Below are positions 45,361-56,990 of a DNA stretch of 64,000 bases, piece after piece; position 1 is the first letter of the stretch, and the number at the start of each line of letters is the position of its first letter. The stretch spans positions 1 through 64,000 of the forward strand of contig NW_024881504.1 of NCBI RefSeq assembly GCF_019059575.1, read 5' to 3'. The notes under the pieces are model-generated. The model saw only the letters and a program-made list of their open reading frames with translations, searched no databases and had not been told where the DNA came from. Both the position numbers and the translations under genes were made by a program. This stretch comes from Amphibalanus amphitrite (lineage: Eukaryota; Arthropoda; Thecostraca; Balanomorpha; Balanidae).

Positions 45361-48300
45361 TCAGTCCTCGCCGCTCACGAGCTTCACCAGCTTCGACACT
45401 GGTCGACGGAACGTTGAAGTTCCTCTTCTCACCACTACTTGCCTCACGAGACCTTTCTGGCCCTTCGTTACTTCAGCAACTTTTCCAAGTGGCCACTGGC
45501 CTCTCGGGAGTGTCTCGTCCATCATCAGGACCACATCTCCTGGTTCCAGGTTTTTTCGGACACTGTTCCACTTCTGCTTCCTTTGGAGGAGCGGCAAGTA
45601 CTCCCGCCTCCACCTCGTCCAGAAACAGTCCGCGAGATACTGCATTTTGCGCCATCTCTTACCATGCAGGTCAAATTCGGAGAAGACTCCAGGCGTGACA
45701 TGACCTCCGCGAAAAAGCAGCAAGTGGTTCGGTGTAAGCGGCTCACAATCTCTCGGGTCTGCTGACACCGTCGTCAGTGGTCTACTGTTCAAGATACTCT
45801 CGATCTCACACAGGAGAGTGGTGAGGCCGTCGTCGTCAAGGGTGTGGCTGGTCAGGAGGGAATTGAGTATCTTCCTGATGCTCCGAATGTGCCTCTCCCA
45901 AACCCCACCGAAATGGGAGGCTCCTGGGGGGTTAAAAATCCAGTCAATCTTGCTTTCAAGCAATTTCTTGTGAACGCGATCTTGTTCTAGGTGCTCAAGT
46001 TCCTTGCGAAGTTCCTTTTCGGCTCCGACAAAATTTGTCCCGTTGTCACACCTGATCATCCGGACTGGCCCTCGTCTCGCTGTGAATCGTCGTAACGCAT
46101 TAATAAAAGAGTCCGTTGACATTGAGTCCGCCAACTCAATATGGATGGCTCGAGTGGCTAGGCAAGTAAAAATTACCCCGTACCGTTTGACCGAGGCTCT
46201 GCCCCTCTTCGTCACAAACGGACCGAACAGATCAACACCGACACTGCTGAAAACCGGCTGATCTGGAGTTACCCTCTCTGGGGGCAGATCTGCCATCTTC
46301 TGTTCTTCTGGTCGTGCTTGCCGTCTTATGCAATGCTTGCATTTCCTCAGGACCCGGCGCACTTCCGAGTTGCCGTGAATCAGCCAGTAAGTTTCACGTA
46401 GCGCCGCCAATGTATGTTCTCTTCCTTGATGGCCCACCTGTTGGTGAACATGCCGTACAATCAACTCTGAGACAGGGTGGCGTGCGGGCAGTATGACTGG
46501 ATTTCTTGCTTTGGAATCCAGTGGGGCCATGGCTAAACGGCCACCGACTCTCAATAGTCCGTCCTCTAGCATGGGATCCAACTGCCGCAGAGGACTTCTC
46601 CTCTTCACCACACGGTCCACTGGATCTTGCCTGGTGTCTCCATCAGAACACTGAGGCTTCAGCGCTTGTAATTCCGATGCAAACGCAGTCTCCTGCACTC
46701 GCCGGAGAATGGCTTTTTCCGCTTCTTCAAGTTCGGCCACTGACAACCGACAAGCAGACCTTTCCCTATCCCGAGCCTGGGATGGAGTGACCGGTCTTTT
46801 CCTTACTGCTCCTGCCGTCATTCTCTTCGCCATCAGGTACTTCTTGAAGCGCAGCAACCATGCCACTGCCTTTGTGAGTCTGAACCAGTCTGAATAGTGG
46901 CACAGAAGCCGATCTGTCGGATTAGGCTGTACGTCCTCAGCAAAGCAGACCGAGCCAACCACAGCAGGCTGAATCACATCAGCATCTCTTGTAGCTTCTT
47001 GTGTGTCTTCAAATCCTTCAGGCGGACGAGGCCACTCAGACTCTTCTTTCCCCAGGAAAGCTGGACCATGGAACCACCTGTTGTTCTCTAGAAGATCATC
47101 CGCCATAAGCCCTCTCGAGGCGTCGTCCGCTGGGTTATCTTCCGACTTAACGAATCTCCATTGCGCTGGTGCAGATTCGTCCCTGATAACCGCCAACCGG
47201 TTCGTGACATACGTCTTGTATCTTGTCCCTTCGTTGTTGATGTACCGTAACACTGTCGAACTATCCGTCCAAAAGGTAGCATCGTCTATAGGGATCTCAA
47301 GTTCCTTTGTGATCATCGCATGTAGTCGCACTGCAACTGTTGCGGCAGCCAGCTCCATTCGAGGTACGGTCATCTTCTTGAGCGGCGCGACCCTCGACTT
47401 CGCCATGAGGATCATACAGTGTACCTGCCCTTTGTCATCCGTCTGACGCAGGTATGACACTACACCATAACCCACCGTGCTCGCGTCGCTGAAGTGATGT
47501 AGCTGTCTTGAGACGATCGATCCTAACCTCGCTGGCTTCAGACACCTTGCCACTTCCAACGTTTCCAGCTTCGGCAGGTCCTTTAGCCACTTGGTCCAGA
47601 TCAGAGCTTGACTTTCCGGGACGTCTTCATCCCAACCAAGTTTCATGGCGCACAGCTCCTGCAGGATCTTCTTACCAGTAAGAATGAACGGCCCCACAAA
47701 GCCCAAAGGGTCAAACACTCCACTGATGACAGAAAGAATCTCTCTTCTGGTCACTTTCATCTCTCTTGCCCTGACACAGAAGCTGAAGGTATCCTGCTCC
47801 AGGTTCCATTTGATACCCAGTGCCTTCTTGACGCTTGTCGCTTCTTCCAAGTAAAATCCTTTCTTAGAAGAACCTTCGTCTCGATCTTCTTTCGGTATCT
47901 TGTCGAGAACTCCTTCCCTGTTGGACACATACTTGTGCAAATGAAAACCTCCTTTGGCGCACAGAGCCTGTACCTCTGACGCCAGCGACTGCGCCGTCTC
48001 GATTGAAGACACCGACTGGAGACAGTCGTCCACGTAGAACGCCTTCTTGACAGTCTCCAGTGCCTTTTCACTGAAGTCATCCTGGTTGTCTTCGACAGTC
48101 CGTCTTAGCGCGAAGTTGGAGCAGCTTGGGGATGAAACAGCTCCAAATATGTGGACGGTCATGCGGAACTCCTTTGGTTCCTCGTTGATCTCGCCCCCAG
48201 GCCACCATAGAAACCTCAACAGATCTCTTTCAGACTCTGGGACCTTTACTTGGTAGAACATGGACTTCACATCTGCCATGAAGGCTACTGGTTCTTCGCG

Positions 48301-49549
48301 GAAGCGTAGTAGGACTCCAACTAAGGAGTTTGCCAGATCTGGGCCTTGCAAAAGCTTGTCGTTCAACGACACACCGTCAGACTTAGCCGCACAATCAAAC
48401 ACAACCCTAATCTTGTCAGGTTTGTGAGGGTGGTAGACTCCATGGTGGGGCATGTACCATACCAGCCCATCCGCTCTTCCTCGGCTCTCCTCGGGCACCT
48501 CCTCGGCGTAGCCCTCTTCTAGCACGTTGTTCATGAAAGTACTGTAGTCCTCTCTGAACTTCGGCTGCTTCTCCATCTTCTTCTGGATGGAAGAGAGTCG
48601 CCGCAGCGCCATGTTCCTGTTGTTTGGCATCTGAGTGTCCTTGTCTCGCAGAGGAAGACCTATCTCGTAGTGTCCTTCCGTGAACGTGATGGTTTCCTCT
48701 ACCTTCTTCTGCCACATCTTGTCTTCAATCGAAGGTCCTTTCGAGCTGTCTGAGAGTTTCTCAGTAAACTCTGCGTTGTACATCTGGATCATCATGTCCT
48801 CGATGTCTTCAACGTTTTCTACTTTGATTCGGTTTGCCTTCACCAGACCTCTTCCTTCATGTCGAACAGGACCGTTGATAGCCCATCCCAAGAGTGTCCT
48901 GGTGGCAAAAGGCCCTCCTCCCTGGCTATGGATCACCTCCCACGGCTCCATCGCCAATGGGACGTTGTTGCCTATCATCAATTCGACTGGTGCATCCAAG
49001 CTCGACAGATTCACACCACTCAGGTACGACCAACGGCTGACATCTTCTTGTCTTGGTATGTCGTTCACATCGACCGGTACCTTCTCTAGGCTGTAGACTG
49101 CTGGCAGCTGGAGGGTATGCTGTCCATCGATGTCACCTACTTCGAGCCCAGTGATGATCTGACTCTCAATCTCGACTTGATCCTTGCAAACTGTTGTCAG
49201 GGACAGTTTCTTCTTGCTCTTGTTCTCGAGTCCCAGCTTCTGCAGCAGAGCTTCCTGGCAGAAGCACGCAGTGCTGCCACTGTCTAGAAGAGCATGTGTA
49301 GTTACTGGCTTCTTTCCTGACTTGACTATTACAGGTACGACTGCCAAGCCTGTGTTCCATTTTGAGTGCTGTACTCGGCACGTCTTCACAGATGGGGCTT
49401 CCTGAGGTTTTTCGGGAGTCTGTCGGTGCTGAGGATCTTTCTGGCTTCTTTCCTCGTGCAGCAACGTGACGTGTCTTCCACCACAGACCGTACAGGTACT
49501 TCTTTGCTGACATTTCTTCGCGACATGTCCTTTCTTCAGGCATCCGAAG
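45361..49549 (-). CDS. pol: BEL/Pao pol: protease, RT, RNase H, integrase
   Basis: Large 3' part of a gag-pol polyprotein. From the first in-frame Met (49464) it is 1,367 aa. Upstream, the frame continues through a second zinc knuckle (KKGHVAKKC region) to the hAT insertion. Aspartic protease DSGS at 61-64; RT with D398 and YVDD at 477-480; RNase H with D660, E704, D734 and DD at 780-781; Pao-type middle region; integrase with H1007/H1012/C1042/C1045 zinc motif and D1078, D1140, E1190; C-terminal small domain (about 1260-1360). All catalytic residues are present. The frame is in phase with gag once the insertion and one duplication copy are discounted (5,916 nt from 53732, a multiple of three). 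Confidence 0.95.
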
Positions 49550-50675
49550 TAGGGTGTGTCATCGAGGGGGTGATTCTCGCAGAATCAAACGCCGTAAGGT
49601 TTTTCCTTGGCACATTGATCAATAATGAATTTTCATCCATATCCGAGTCCACCAAAATTAAAATTCGTGCGGCGCCAGCCGTTCAAAGTTTTGGCGCCCG
49701 GCGTTGCAGTCTCCAATGCTGAGCGTCACCCAGCACTGCGAATAACACCAAGTATTGTAAGAGATAATAATGCAAAATAACTACCGCTGAAAATGATGCT
49801 TTTGAGCGCTTCTAAGGCTGATTGTTGCAAAAAAAGCATGTCCTTAGAGTGTCCAATTATTCTTTTTATTGTGCTCAATGAATTAAATCGAGCATGGCTT
49901 CTGAAACTAAAGAAGAAGCTGCCCGATTTTGAGAAGCGGGCGGGGTGGAACTGGAGGCGGAGACGGGAAGTGACTCAGATTCGTCTTCTGAAAACACCGA
50001 CTCCGTGGCATCCTCTGGGCGGTGCTTCTTCTTCTTCTTCTTCTTCAGCATGTCATCTCGTGTGACCTGGCCCGTCTCCACCAGGAAGTCCCGGATGAGT
50101 CCAGCCTCGGTGGAAAGGATCTCCCTCAGCGTCGGCAAAGGGCCCCACGGGCGGGTCCGTGGCCCCTGGTAGGCGGGGTAGTCGACCAACAGGTGTTTGG
50201 CCGAGTCCGGTTCGTCGCAACGGACTTACTCGTCAGACTCGGCCGGACCAAGTCGGAATCGGGTGTCTCCGGTGAGTGGGGAGCAGCTCACGCGGAGCTG
50301 TGCCACTGTGATCGACGCTCGGCGGTCCAGTTCTCTCTCCGTGGCCCAGAGCGCCACATCGTCCGCATTCGCAGATGTGTACCTCCAGTTCCCGAGCCGC
50401 AGTTATAGCCGGTCATACGAGCCTGCAGGGTTAGCGTCCGATGGCTGCGCTGGTCCTTCAGGAAGACAGCCTCCTCCTGAGTGACTGTGGGCGATGAGAC
50501 TTTTGCACCTGCTATGAGAGTTGCATTTGCATTTGGCGATATCCAGGAGTTGTTGAATTATGCAGTGGCGGCGCTTTGCTGGTTCCCTGTGTCGTGCTAT
50601 AATTGTCGTATGGGCATTTCCTAATCAGCTACGTTTTTTTCGCCTCGTGAATTATGATCCGGATAGCATAGGGCC

Positions 50676-51083
50676 TTGCCGAAAGTGACACGGCCGCGTA
50701 CAAAACATTTCGTGATAGGACAGCCGGCACTTTTGTCCCAACAGCGACTGCTGACTAAAGCAGAGGCCTTCAGTTATGTCAGGTGGCTGAGTGCTCAAAG
50801 AAGAAATCCAACAAATAGTGCATTTAGGGCCGTGGCGAAAAAAGGACAAGGCAACTCTGAACTAATGAAGGAATCCCTGTTCGCGATCTATGTAAAACAC
50901 ACGACGAAAGTGATCAAAAGGGACTGCTATAAGCCCCACAGACAGCCCTACAGACTTCTGAACAAAACACCAGAGACACAGGAAGGAACAAAGCGCCGCC
51001 ACTGCATAATTCAACAACTCCTGGATATCGCCAAATGCAAATGCAACTCTCAGAGCAGGTGCACAAGTCTCATCGCCCACTGA
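50676..51083 (+). CDS. 135-codon ORF in the foldback loop, unknown
   Basis: Frame spans most of the single-copy loop (50594-50974) and enters the right arm. The N-terminal ~70 residues look coding-like (PALLSQQRLLTKAEAFSYVR, NPTNSAFRAVAKKG); after about residue 100 the frame is in arm sequence. I do not recognise the family. It may be a captured gene segment or part of the hAT's own sequence. Confidence 0.3.
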   Translation: MPKVTRPRTKHFVIGQPALLSQQRLLTKAEAFSYVRWLSAQRRNPTNSAFRAVAKKGQGNSELMKESLFAIYVKHTTKVIKRDCYKPHRQPYRLLNKTPETQEGTKRRHCIIQQLLDIAKCKCNSQSRCTSLIAH

Positions 51084-51211
51084 GTCACTCAGCAGGAGGC
51101 TGTCTTCCTGAAGGACCAACGCAGCCATCGGACGCTAACCCTGCAGGCTCGTATGACCGGCTATAACTGCGGCTCGGGAACTGGAGGTACACATCTGCGA
51201 ATGCGGACGAT

Positions 51212-51640
51212 GTGGCGCTCTGGGCCACGGAGAGAGAACTGGACCGCCGAGCGTCGATCACAGTGGCACAGCTCCGCGTGAGCTGCTCCCCACTCACCGG
51301 AGACACCCGATTCCGACTTGGTCCGGCCGAGTCTGACGAGGAAGTCCGTTGCGACGAACCGGACTCGGCCAAACACCTGTTGGTCGACTACCCCGCCTAC
51401 CAGGGGCCACGGACCCGCCCGTGGGGCCCTTTGCCGACGCTGAGGGAGATCCTTTCCACCGAGGCTGGACTCATCCGGGACTTCCTGGTGGAGATGGGCC
51501 GGGTCACACGAGATGACATGCTGAAGAAGAAGAAGAAGAAGCACCGCCCAGAGGATGTCACGGAGTCGGTGTTTTCAGAAGACGAATCTGAGTCACTTCC
51601 CGTCTCCGCCTCCAGTTCCACCCCGCCCGCTTCTCAAAAT
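51212..51640 (+). pseudogene. Internally deleted non-LTR ORF2 fragment in the foldback arm
   Basis: The frame begins within an RT-motif-like NADDVALWATERELD and jumps to a C-terminal segment with RCDEPDSAKHLLVDYPAY, the Cys/His pattern found after RNase H in non-LTR retrotransposons. A Lys run and an acidic Ser-rich tail follow. The RT-to-tail spacing is far too short, so this is a deleted relic. An inverted copy is in the left arm (about 49930-50360, minus strand). Confidence 0.5.
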
Positions 51641-52005
51641 CGGGCAGTTTTTTTCTTTAGTTTCAGTAGCAATGCTCGATTTAATTCATTGAGCACAATA
51701 AAAACAGTAATTGGACACTCTAATGACATGCTTTTTGCAACAATCAGCCTTAGAAGCGCTCAAAAGCATCATTTTCAGCGGTAGTTATTTTGCATTATTA
51801 CCTGCTGCAATACTTGGTGTTACTCGCAGTGCTGGGTGACGCTCAGCATTGGAGACTGCAACGCCGGGCGCCAAAACTTTGAACGCCGCACGAATTTTAA
51901 TTTTTTGCAAAAACGGTTGCTATGCCGTGTGTTTGCAGGTCTCAGTGCCAAGGAAATTCTTTACGGCATTTAGTTCTGTTACTGATGACACACCCTAATC
52001 CGAAG

Positions 52006-53636
52006 CATAGCCTATTTTCTTTGATGAAGTCTCTTCGGGAATTTAGGTCCTTCTGCTTGAGTGCTTCACAGTCTTTCAAAGAGTGTCCTTCCTTGCAGAA
52101 AGCGCAGCCAGCGGGAACTTGTACAGCAGTCGCTAGTCCGTACTTCGGCTTCTGACGCTGAGTATCCTTAGGAGTCATCTTGGTTTCCTTTGGAAGCGTC
52201 TTCGATGTGTTCATCTCTTGTCGTCCGAAGAGTGAGTTTGTTGCCACCCTGGTCTCCTTATCAACAAACGCCACCAGGTCTGAGAACGTCACTCGCCGAT
52301 GCTGGTTTTCCATGACTGAGTCGGCCAGTCTTCTCCAACGGTCGTGCATCGAGAAGGGCAGCTTCTCAACCAGCTTGCGAAGAGTTCGCGGGTGGTCCGT
52401 TTCCCGCATGCCGGCGGGCATGTCTGACATCACGCTCTCACATACCATTAGCGCGACAGAGAAGTTCTCAAGGCTTTCCAGGTTGTCTTGTTTTATGTTT
52501 GGCCACGACAAAAGCTTTTCTACGTGGGCTGCACTGATTTTGTCCTCGTTTCCATACTTCTTTTGCAACAGTCTTCTCGCCTCTTGATAGGCCTTGCTGG
52601 GCGGCATGTGAAGACAACCACGGACCAACTCCCTCGGCCGACCTTCAGTAAACTGCTGGAGGTAGAACAGCTTTTCCTCATCAGATATAGCCTTCTTTCC
52701 AATTCGGCTGTCAAATGAGCGGATGAAGGAAAAATACTCGCTTGAATCGCCCTGAAACTTAATGATTTCCGCTGGGGGTAGATGAGCCATCTGCCAGTGC
52801 GCTTCAGACTCCTTGTACCTTTCCTCCAACACTTGGCCTTTCTGGCTCGCTTCTGCGTGGTTTCCCTGAGGCTGGAAGACGGAGGCCTGTGGATTCAATA
52901 CCTGAGGTGAGGTTCGGGTTGGCAGACCCTGGGAACTGTGAAGTGACCCAACCTCACTCCTTCCACACTGCTCGTAAACCTGCTGCTGAGCTTCCTCCTC
53001 TGCCAACTGCGCCATCAACAAGCCTTGCTGCTTGTTGAACTCCATTTCTTTGATAAGCTCTTGTAGTTTAGCTTCCTGGGTAGCTTGCTCCTTTAGGACT
53101 TCCATCTTGGCTAAGATTCCTGCCTTTCTTGCGGCTGACTTCATGTGTTCCTCTTTGGCAGCACTCCGAACTGATCTTACAGTGCTGGACCGGTTTGAAC
53201 GACGAGATGTCCTGGATCCTTGCTGTGAGGCACTGTCTTCTGGACGGACGTCTGGCAGTGGTAAGGTCACACCATCAGCTTGTCTGGCCAGCTCTTCTGG
53301 TGTCTCTGTTGCATGTTCAGGTTTTGTAATCACATTCTGTGCTGTGGTTACATCTTCTTGTGCTCTGGTCACATCTTGAAGCTTGGCTGCATTTTCTTGT
53401 GACTTGGTCTCATCTTGTGGTTCAGCTCCATCCTCTTTGGTCCTCGTCTCCACAGATAGACCCTTCTTCAGTTGCATAACCTGTTCTGGCTGTACACCTT
53501 CCTTCTCCATAGCAACAAAAAGACGATCAACCAAAGCAGCTTTGTTTCCCCTGCTGTCTAGGTTACGATTCTCAAGCTCAACCTTCAGTTCTGAGATTCG
53601 AAGACCTTGAATAGCTGCTAGCAGTGGTAGGGCCAT
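52006..53636 (-). CDS. gag: BEL/Pao gag with SAP domain and zinc knuckle
   Basis: Capsid/nucleocapsid part of the polyprotein. The ORF is open from 53732, but the ATG at 53634-53636 is in a strong context (ACCATGG), so I start there. Domains, with positions counted from 53732: SAP-like helix-turn-helix (about 38-75; LRISELKVELENRNLDSRGN), a Glu/Gln/Ala-rich coiled region (about 80-290), the Pao gag core (about 320-500; YFSFIRSFDSRIG, FYLQQFTEGRPRELVRG), then CAFCKEGHSLKDC, a C-x2-C-x4-H-x4-C zinc knuckle. The frame runs 20 odd codons into the hAT insertion before stopping. Without the insertion it is continuous with pol. Confidence 0.92.
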
Positions 53637-53736
53637 GGTAATGTACAGAAAAATAGGATATGCAATTCCAAATCTCAGGCAAGGAATATGAAGGAACCTT
53701 AAAAAACCACAAACCTTAGCCACATAAACCAAAAAT

Positions 53737-54150
53737 CCTCAACGCAACCAATCAGCTCAGTGCTGCGCAACCTTCAAACCAAGCGTGCACAGTTTGCAGC
53801 CTAATCCAAAAACATCAATACGCAATCAAATTCAACCTGCCTATTCCAGGTTAAACTACTGCTTCCCTTGACTACAAAACAAATCACCAACAGCTTTGTC
53901 AACCAAATTCACAGACATATTACAAGTTGTTCAGTCTGACCAAACTGCTATTATCCAATCAAAACAGGGCCTCAAACCTGCTGACCACTGCATAAAGCCA
54001 TCACACACCACAATAGTCCACTGGCTGACCCCAAGAAACCATATGGCAGCACAGTGACCTGACCTCAGTGTGCGAGACGAACTTGCTGCGGGTCAGCTTG
54101 GCTGGGCGTGCTGCTCCGAACTCAACTGAAGATGAAGGTGATGTTGAAAC
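53737..54150 (-). other. BEL 5' untranslated leader
   Basis: About 410 bp between the 5' LTR and gag. No TGG-initiated primer-binding site directly at the LTR edge. No ORF of interest. Confidence 0.6.
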
Positions 54151-55235
54151 TGTCGCCTCCAGGCGTCTCCAAAACTCTGCAGTCTGGTGGTGCAAAACTC
54201 GTGCAACTTGATAGTTGGCCTCTGTATTGTGACACCAGCTTCACAAGCATCCAAGTAGGCCAAAGTAAGCAAGTAAGCAAGGTTTCTGAAAGGATACATC
54301 AAAATTAATAAAACAGAAACGAAAGACAAACAGGACAATGGGAGGCCAAACACAGAACTCAAGACGAATATGGCGCGGCCAAGGTCAAGGTCGTACGAGT
54401 GTCGCTCTCCCACTGCAATCAAATAGCCTTAAATGGCCTGAACACTGAGAGAATGTTTCTGGCCTTATAACAGACAAACTTATTCAGTGCTGCACTGCAA
54501 TCCTGCAGAATATTCGCGATTAAACACATACGCAAAAATGGACACAAATCGGCGCATTTCTCAGATCCAGTTTGTAACAATGCAGCGCAATGAATACTAA
54601 TATTGATAACAATTAAGCGTCTCTTTATTGCTAGAGACGATAACACTCACCAACATTATCCACCTGCAGACATATTCTTCACGCCTGAACGCTATCGCCA
54701 TCTTATACTTCAAACGCTTTCCAAGAACCAAAAATGCGGCATGAAATGGGCGGTTACCAAATCTGACGTGTTGGCGTATGAGTACCAGCACTATTTCCAG
54801 TACCACACTAAGTACCGTGTCCATTATAATAGGTCTTTCTCTGAATGCAAAAGGCTCCTATGCATCACATGAGATATCACGCGAATCACAAATTTAACGC
54901 ATTTTAACATGAGTATTTGGCTAACCATTCGACACGACGCAATTCCACATTCCCATCATACACTGCCTTGTTCCTTGTTCCCCTCCACATTGACGTTACA
55001 CAAGTACCAACTCTTTAGTGCCCTGCAAGTACCAAAGTACCAATCAGCGTCTCAACCCGTGCTCCGTGCTGCCCCCTACCTCTGGCTGCAACCAGACAGC
55101 AGAGCCCTCTACTGGCTCTCCGTTTCCTACAGCTCGCTCAACAAGACGGGCCGATGGGCTCACAATGGGACAGGAAAGGACAGGAGAATATAAACCAAAA
55201 CCAAATGGAGACAATAAACGCTTCCGGCGTTTACA
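54151..55235 (-). repeat. BEL 5' LTR, intact
   Basis: 1,085 bp, TGTCGCC ... TTTACA on the plus strand. It serves as the uninterrupted reference that defines the four insertions in the other LTR. Confidence 0.95.
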
Positions 55236-55480
55236 AGGGGCCTCTTATTTGTCTAGGGCCTCGTATTTGTCCAGGAGGCCTCCTGCTTGTCCAGAGAGCC
55301 TCCTATTTCTCCTGGGGGCCTCCTGTTTTCCGGATGACCTCCTACTTGTTCAGGGGGCCTCCTATTTGTCCAGGGGCCTCCGATTTGTCCAAGGGGCCTC
55401 CTATTTATAGAGAACCTTCTAGAGAACCTTCTATATGAACATCGGACCTCCGTTTGTAAAGTACCTGGTGCGTCTCGGGG
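55236..55480 (+). repeat. Minisatellite continued
   Basis: Continues the ~20-bp GGGGGCCTCCTATTTGTCCA array from 34221 after the BEL insertion (AGGGG duplicated). It is followed by three GGGGTCCCA words before the right end of the hAT-like host element. Confidence 0.9.
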
Positions 55481-56046
55481 GCCTCCACTATTGGGGTCCC
55501 AAAATGACAACTGGGGTCCCAAATGCTCGCATTGGGGTCCCACATGGGACCTCAAAAGTATACAAAGTTACACCCATGCATTTCATGATCTCATGTAATA
55601 TGTACACATAATCAATCGGTGCACACATCAGTATACACACAGACACACACAGACAATAGACATACAAACACATATCATTGACCTTGACCTAACTTGACCT
55701 GAAATGACCTCAGCAGCAAAAACCTGGTCGGGTAGTGTTACAAAGAGGTTCTAGCTGGCTAGGCACCACAATTCGGCATCGTGATCGGTGTATGATGAGC
55801 AGCGCACTTGATATCCAACGGTGACCCAAAACAGCAACATTTTTTAGTTTGACCTGACCTGGAAGGTCAATGACTGACCTGAGAAGGTAAAACTGGGTAT
55901 CATTAGAAGTCTCTTCCCATAAAATATTTTTGGTCTTTACCGCGAAGCTCTCTCTCCAACAGGAACAAAATGGCGCGGGGGTGGCAAGCACCCCTCCCCC
56001 ATGTGCGTTCTAGGATGGGAAAACGGCATGTGCGGGCGAGGGTTAA

Positions 56047-56931
56047 CCCTCGCCGGCACAGGCCATTTTGCGTCCTTCGACGGCACAAGGGTTGGTACGA
56101 CCCCCCCCCCTCGCGTTTGGCCCCTGATCGAGCTAGAGCTTCGCGGAAAAAAACGAGCGTGTTGCCCGTCACGAGACGAAGCCGATGATACCCAATTTTA
56201 AGGTCCTAGGTCATCGGGTGACCTTCCAGGTCAGGTCAATGACCCGAAAACCGGGAAAATCGGGACCTGTTAGAAAGTCGTAAAGTGTGGCTGCTATGTG
56301 GTGTTCCGGGGTGCTGATCACGAATATCGTATTAGTTTTGATCAGAGATGATGTTTTTAAGCATTTAGACCAGGTCGGGTCAGGTCAGATCAGGTCAACC
56401 GGTAGGGGTTGTGACGGGCATTTGTAATACGTGTCAACCGCCTCTGGCAGCTTCGTAACATGTTACGAAGGCACCAAAACTACTTCTTAAATGTTCAAAT
56501 GGTTGCGAATTTCGAATTCAGCTCCAAAAACTAGCCTAGAAACGTGTAAAACTCGAAAAAGTGAACCGAGGTTAACCGAGGTCACCAAAGGTCAATGACC
56601 TGACCTGACCTTCAGGTGACCTTAACACCCACCCTAATGTATGGGAGCAACATCAAATCACATGTTTGAACGTTTGAAACCACGAAAAGCTTGCAAACGC
56701 GCGGCTAATGTGAGCCGACATACGCCGAATCGCGATTTCGACCAAACATGGTCACGAAAAAGAGGTCACAAGTCAAAGGTCATTGGGGTCAGGGTCATGA
56801 AATTTTCAGGGAACGTGTAAAATTGATTAATGCGAGGGTACTGAAAGTTTCGTCGCGATCGGCCGCTTTTTACGCGAGTATTTCGCGAAAAACCTTAGGG
56901 GGGTTGCATCACCTCCCTGTGCTGGCGAGGG
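56047..56931 (+). mobile_element. TTAA element family B, full copy (B1)
   Basis: TTAA on both sides (56043-56046 shared with the A element, and 56932-56935). Ends CCCTCGCCGGCACAGG and CCTGTGCTGGCGAGGG. 885 bp. TGACCTGACCT runs and CGCGAAAAACCTTAGGG flank. No coding. Confidence 0.93.
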
Positions 56932-56935
56932 TTAA

Positions 56936-56960
56936 CCCGCGAGTTGCTGGGGGGGGGGCG
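56936..56960 (+). mobile_element. 25-bp terminus stub
   Basis: CCCGCGAGTTGCTGGGG plus a G-run between two TTAA sites: the outer end of another family, of which nothing else remains. Confidence 0.5.
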
Positions 56961-56990
56961 TTAACCCTATTCCTGGCGGGCTCCGCCGGG

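Larger units (their letters stand above)
49550..51997. mobile_element. hAT-like foldback element inside gag-pol
   Basis: 8-bp duplication ATCCGAAG (49542-49549, 51998-52005). Ends TAGGGTGTGTCATC and GATGACACACCCTA. Inside, two inverted arms of about 925 bp (49669-50593, 50975-51898) nearly match, with a loop of about 380 bp. The arms contain a fragment of a non-LTR retrotransposon. No hAT transposase. It cuts the BEL polyprotein within its zinc-knuckle region. Confidence 0.85.
34222..55235 (-). mobile_element. BEL/Pao LTR retrotransposon, with nested insertions
   Basis: Minus-strand element. The 5' LTR is 54151-55235; the 3' LTR is the same 1,085-bp sequence cut into five pieces at the left. 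LTRs start TGTCGCC and end TTTACA, and a 5-bp duplication AGGGG stands outside (34217-34221 and 55236-55240), inside the minisatellite. A polypurine tract (AAGGAGGAGGG on the minus strand, 45281-45291) abuts the 3' LTR. A clear tRNA primer site starting TGG was not seen next to the 5' LTR. LTR pieces differ by about nine bases over roughly 750 compared by eye, so the insertion is fairly young. Confidence 0.93.
29309..55578. mobile_element. hAT-like element carrying a GGCCTCCTATTTGTCCAGG minisatellite
   Basis: Bounded by an 8-bp duplication CATTTCAT (29301-29308, 55579-55586). The terminal repeats are CATAGGTGAAACTTTG (left) and CATGGGTGTAACTTTG (right, reverse complement). An 8-bp duplication is typical of hAT. 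Inside each end are copies of TTGGGGTCCCA and the minisatellite. No transposase is present; its own sequence appears to be only a few kb, and the remainder is later insertions. Confidence 0.72.
28865..56042 (-). mobile_element. TTAA element family A, split by the 26-kb nested stack (A4/A5)
   Basis: The left part 28865-29308 starts after TTAA (28861-28864) with CCCTCCCCGCACATGG. The right part 55579-56042 ends GCATGTGCGGGCGAGGG before TTAA (56043-56046). Joined at the duplication CATTTCAT, the two parts give one complete reverse-orientation A element of about 0.9 kb, comparable to 6299-7205. Confidence 0.8.

Noticed and set aside
45473..49543. Numerous plus-strand and alternate-frame ORFs over the BEL pol region
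   Set aside because: Shadows of the long minus-strand polyprotein frame, without domains of their own.
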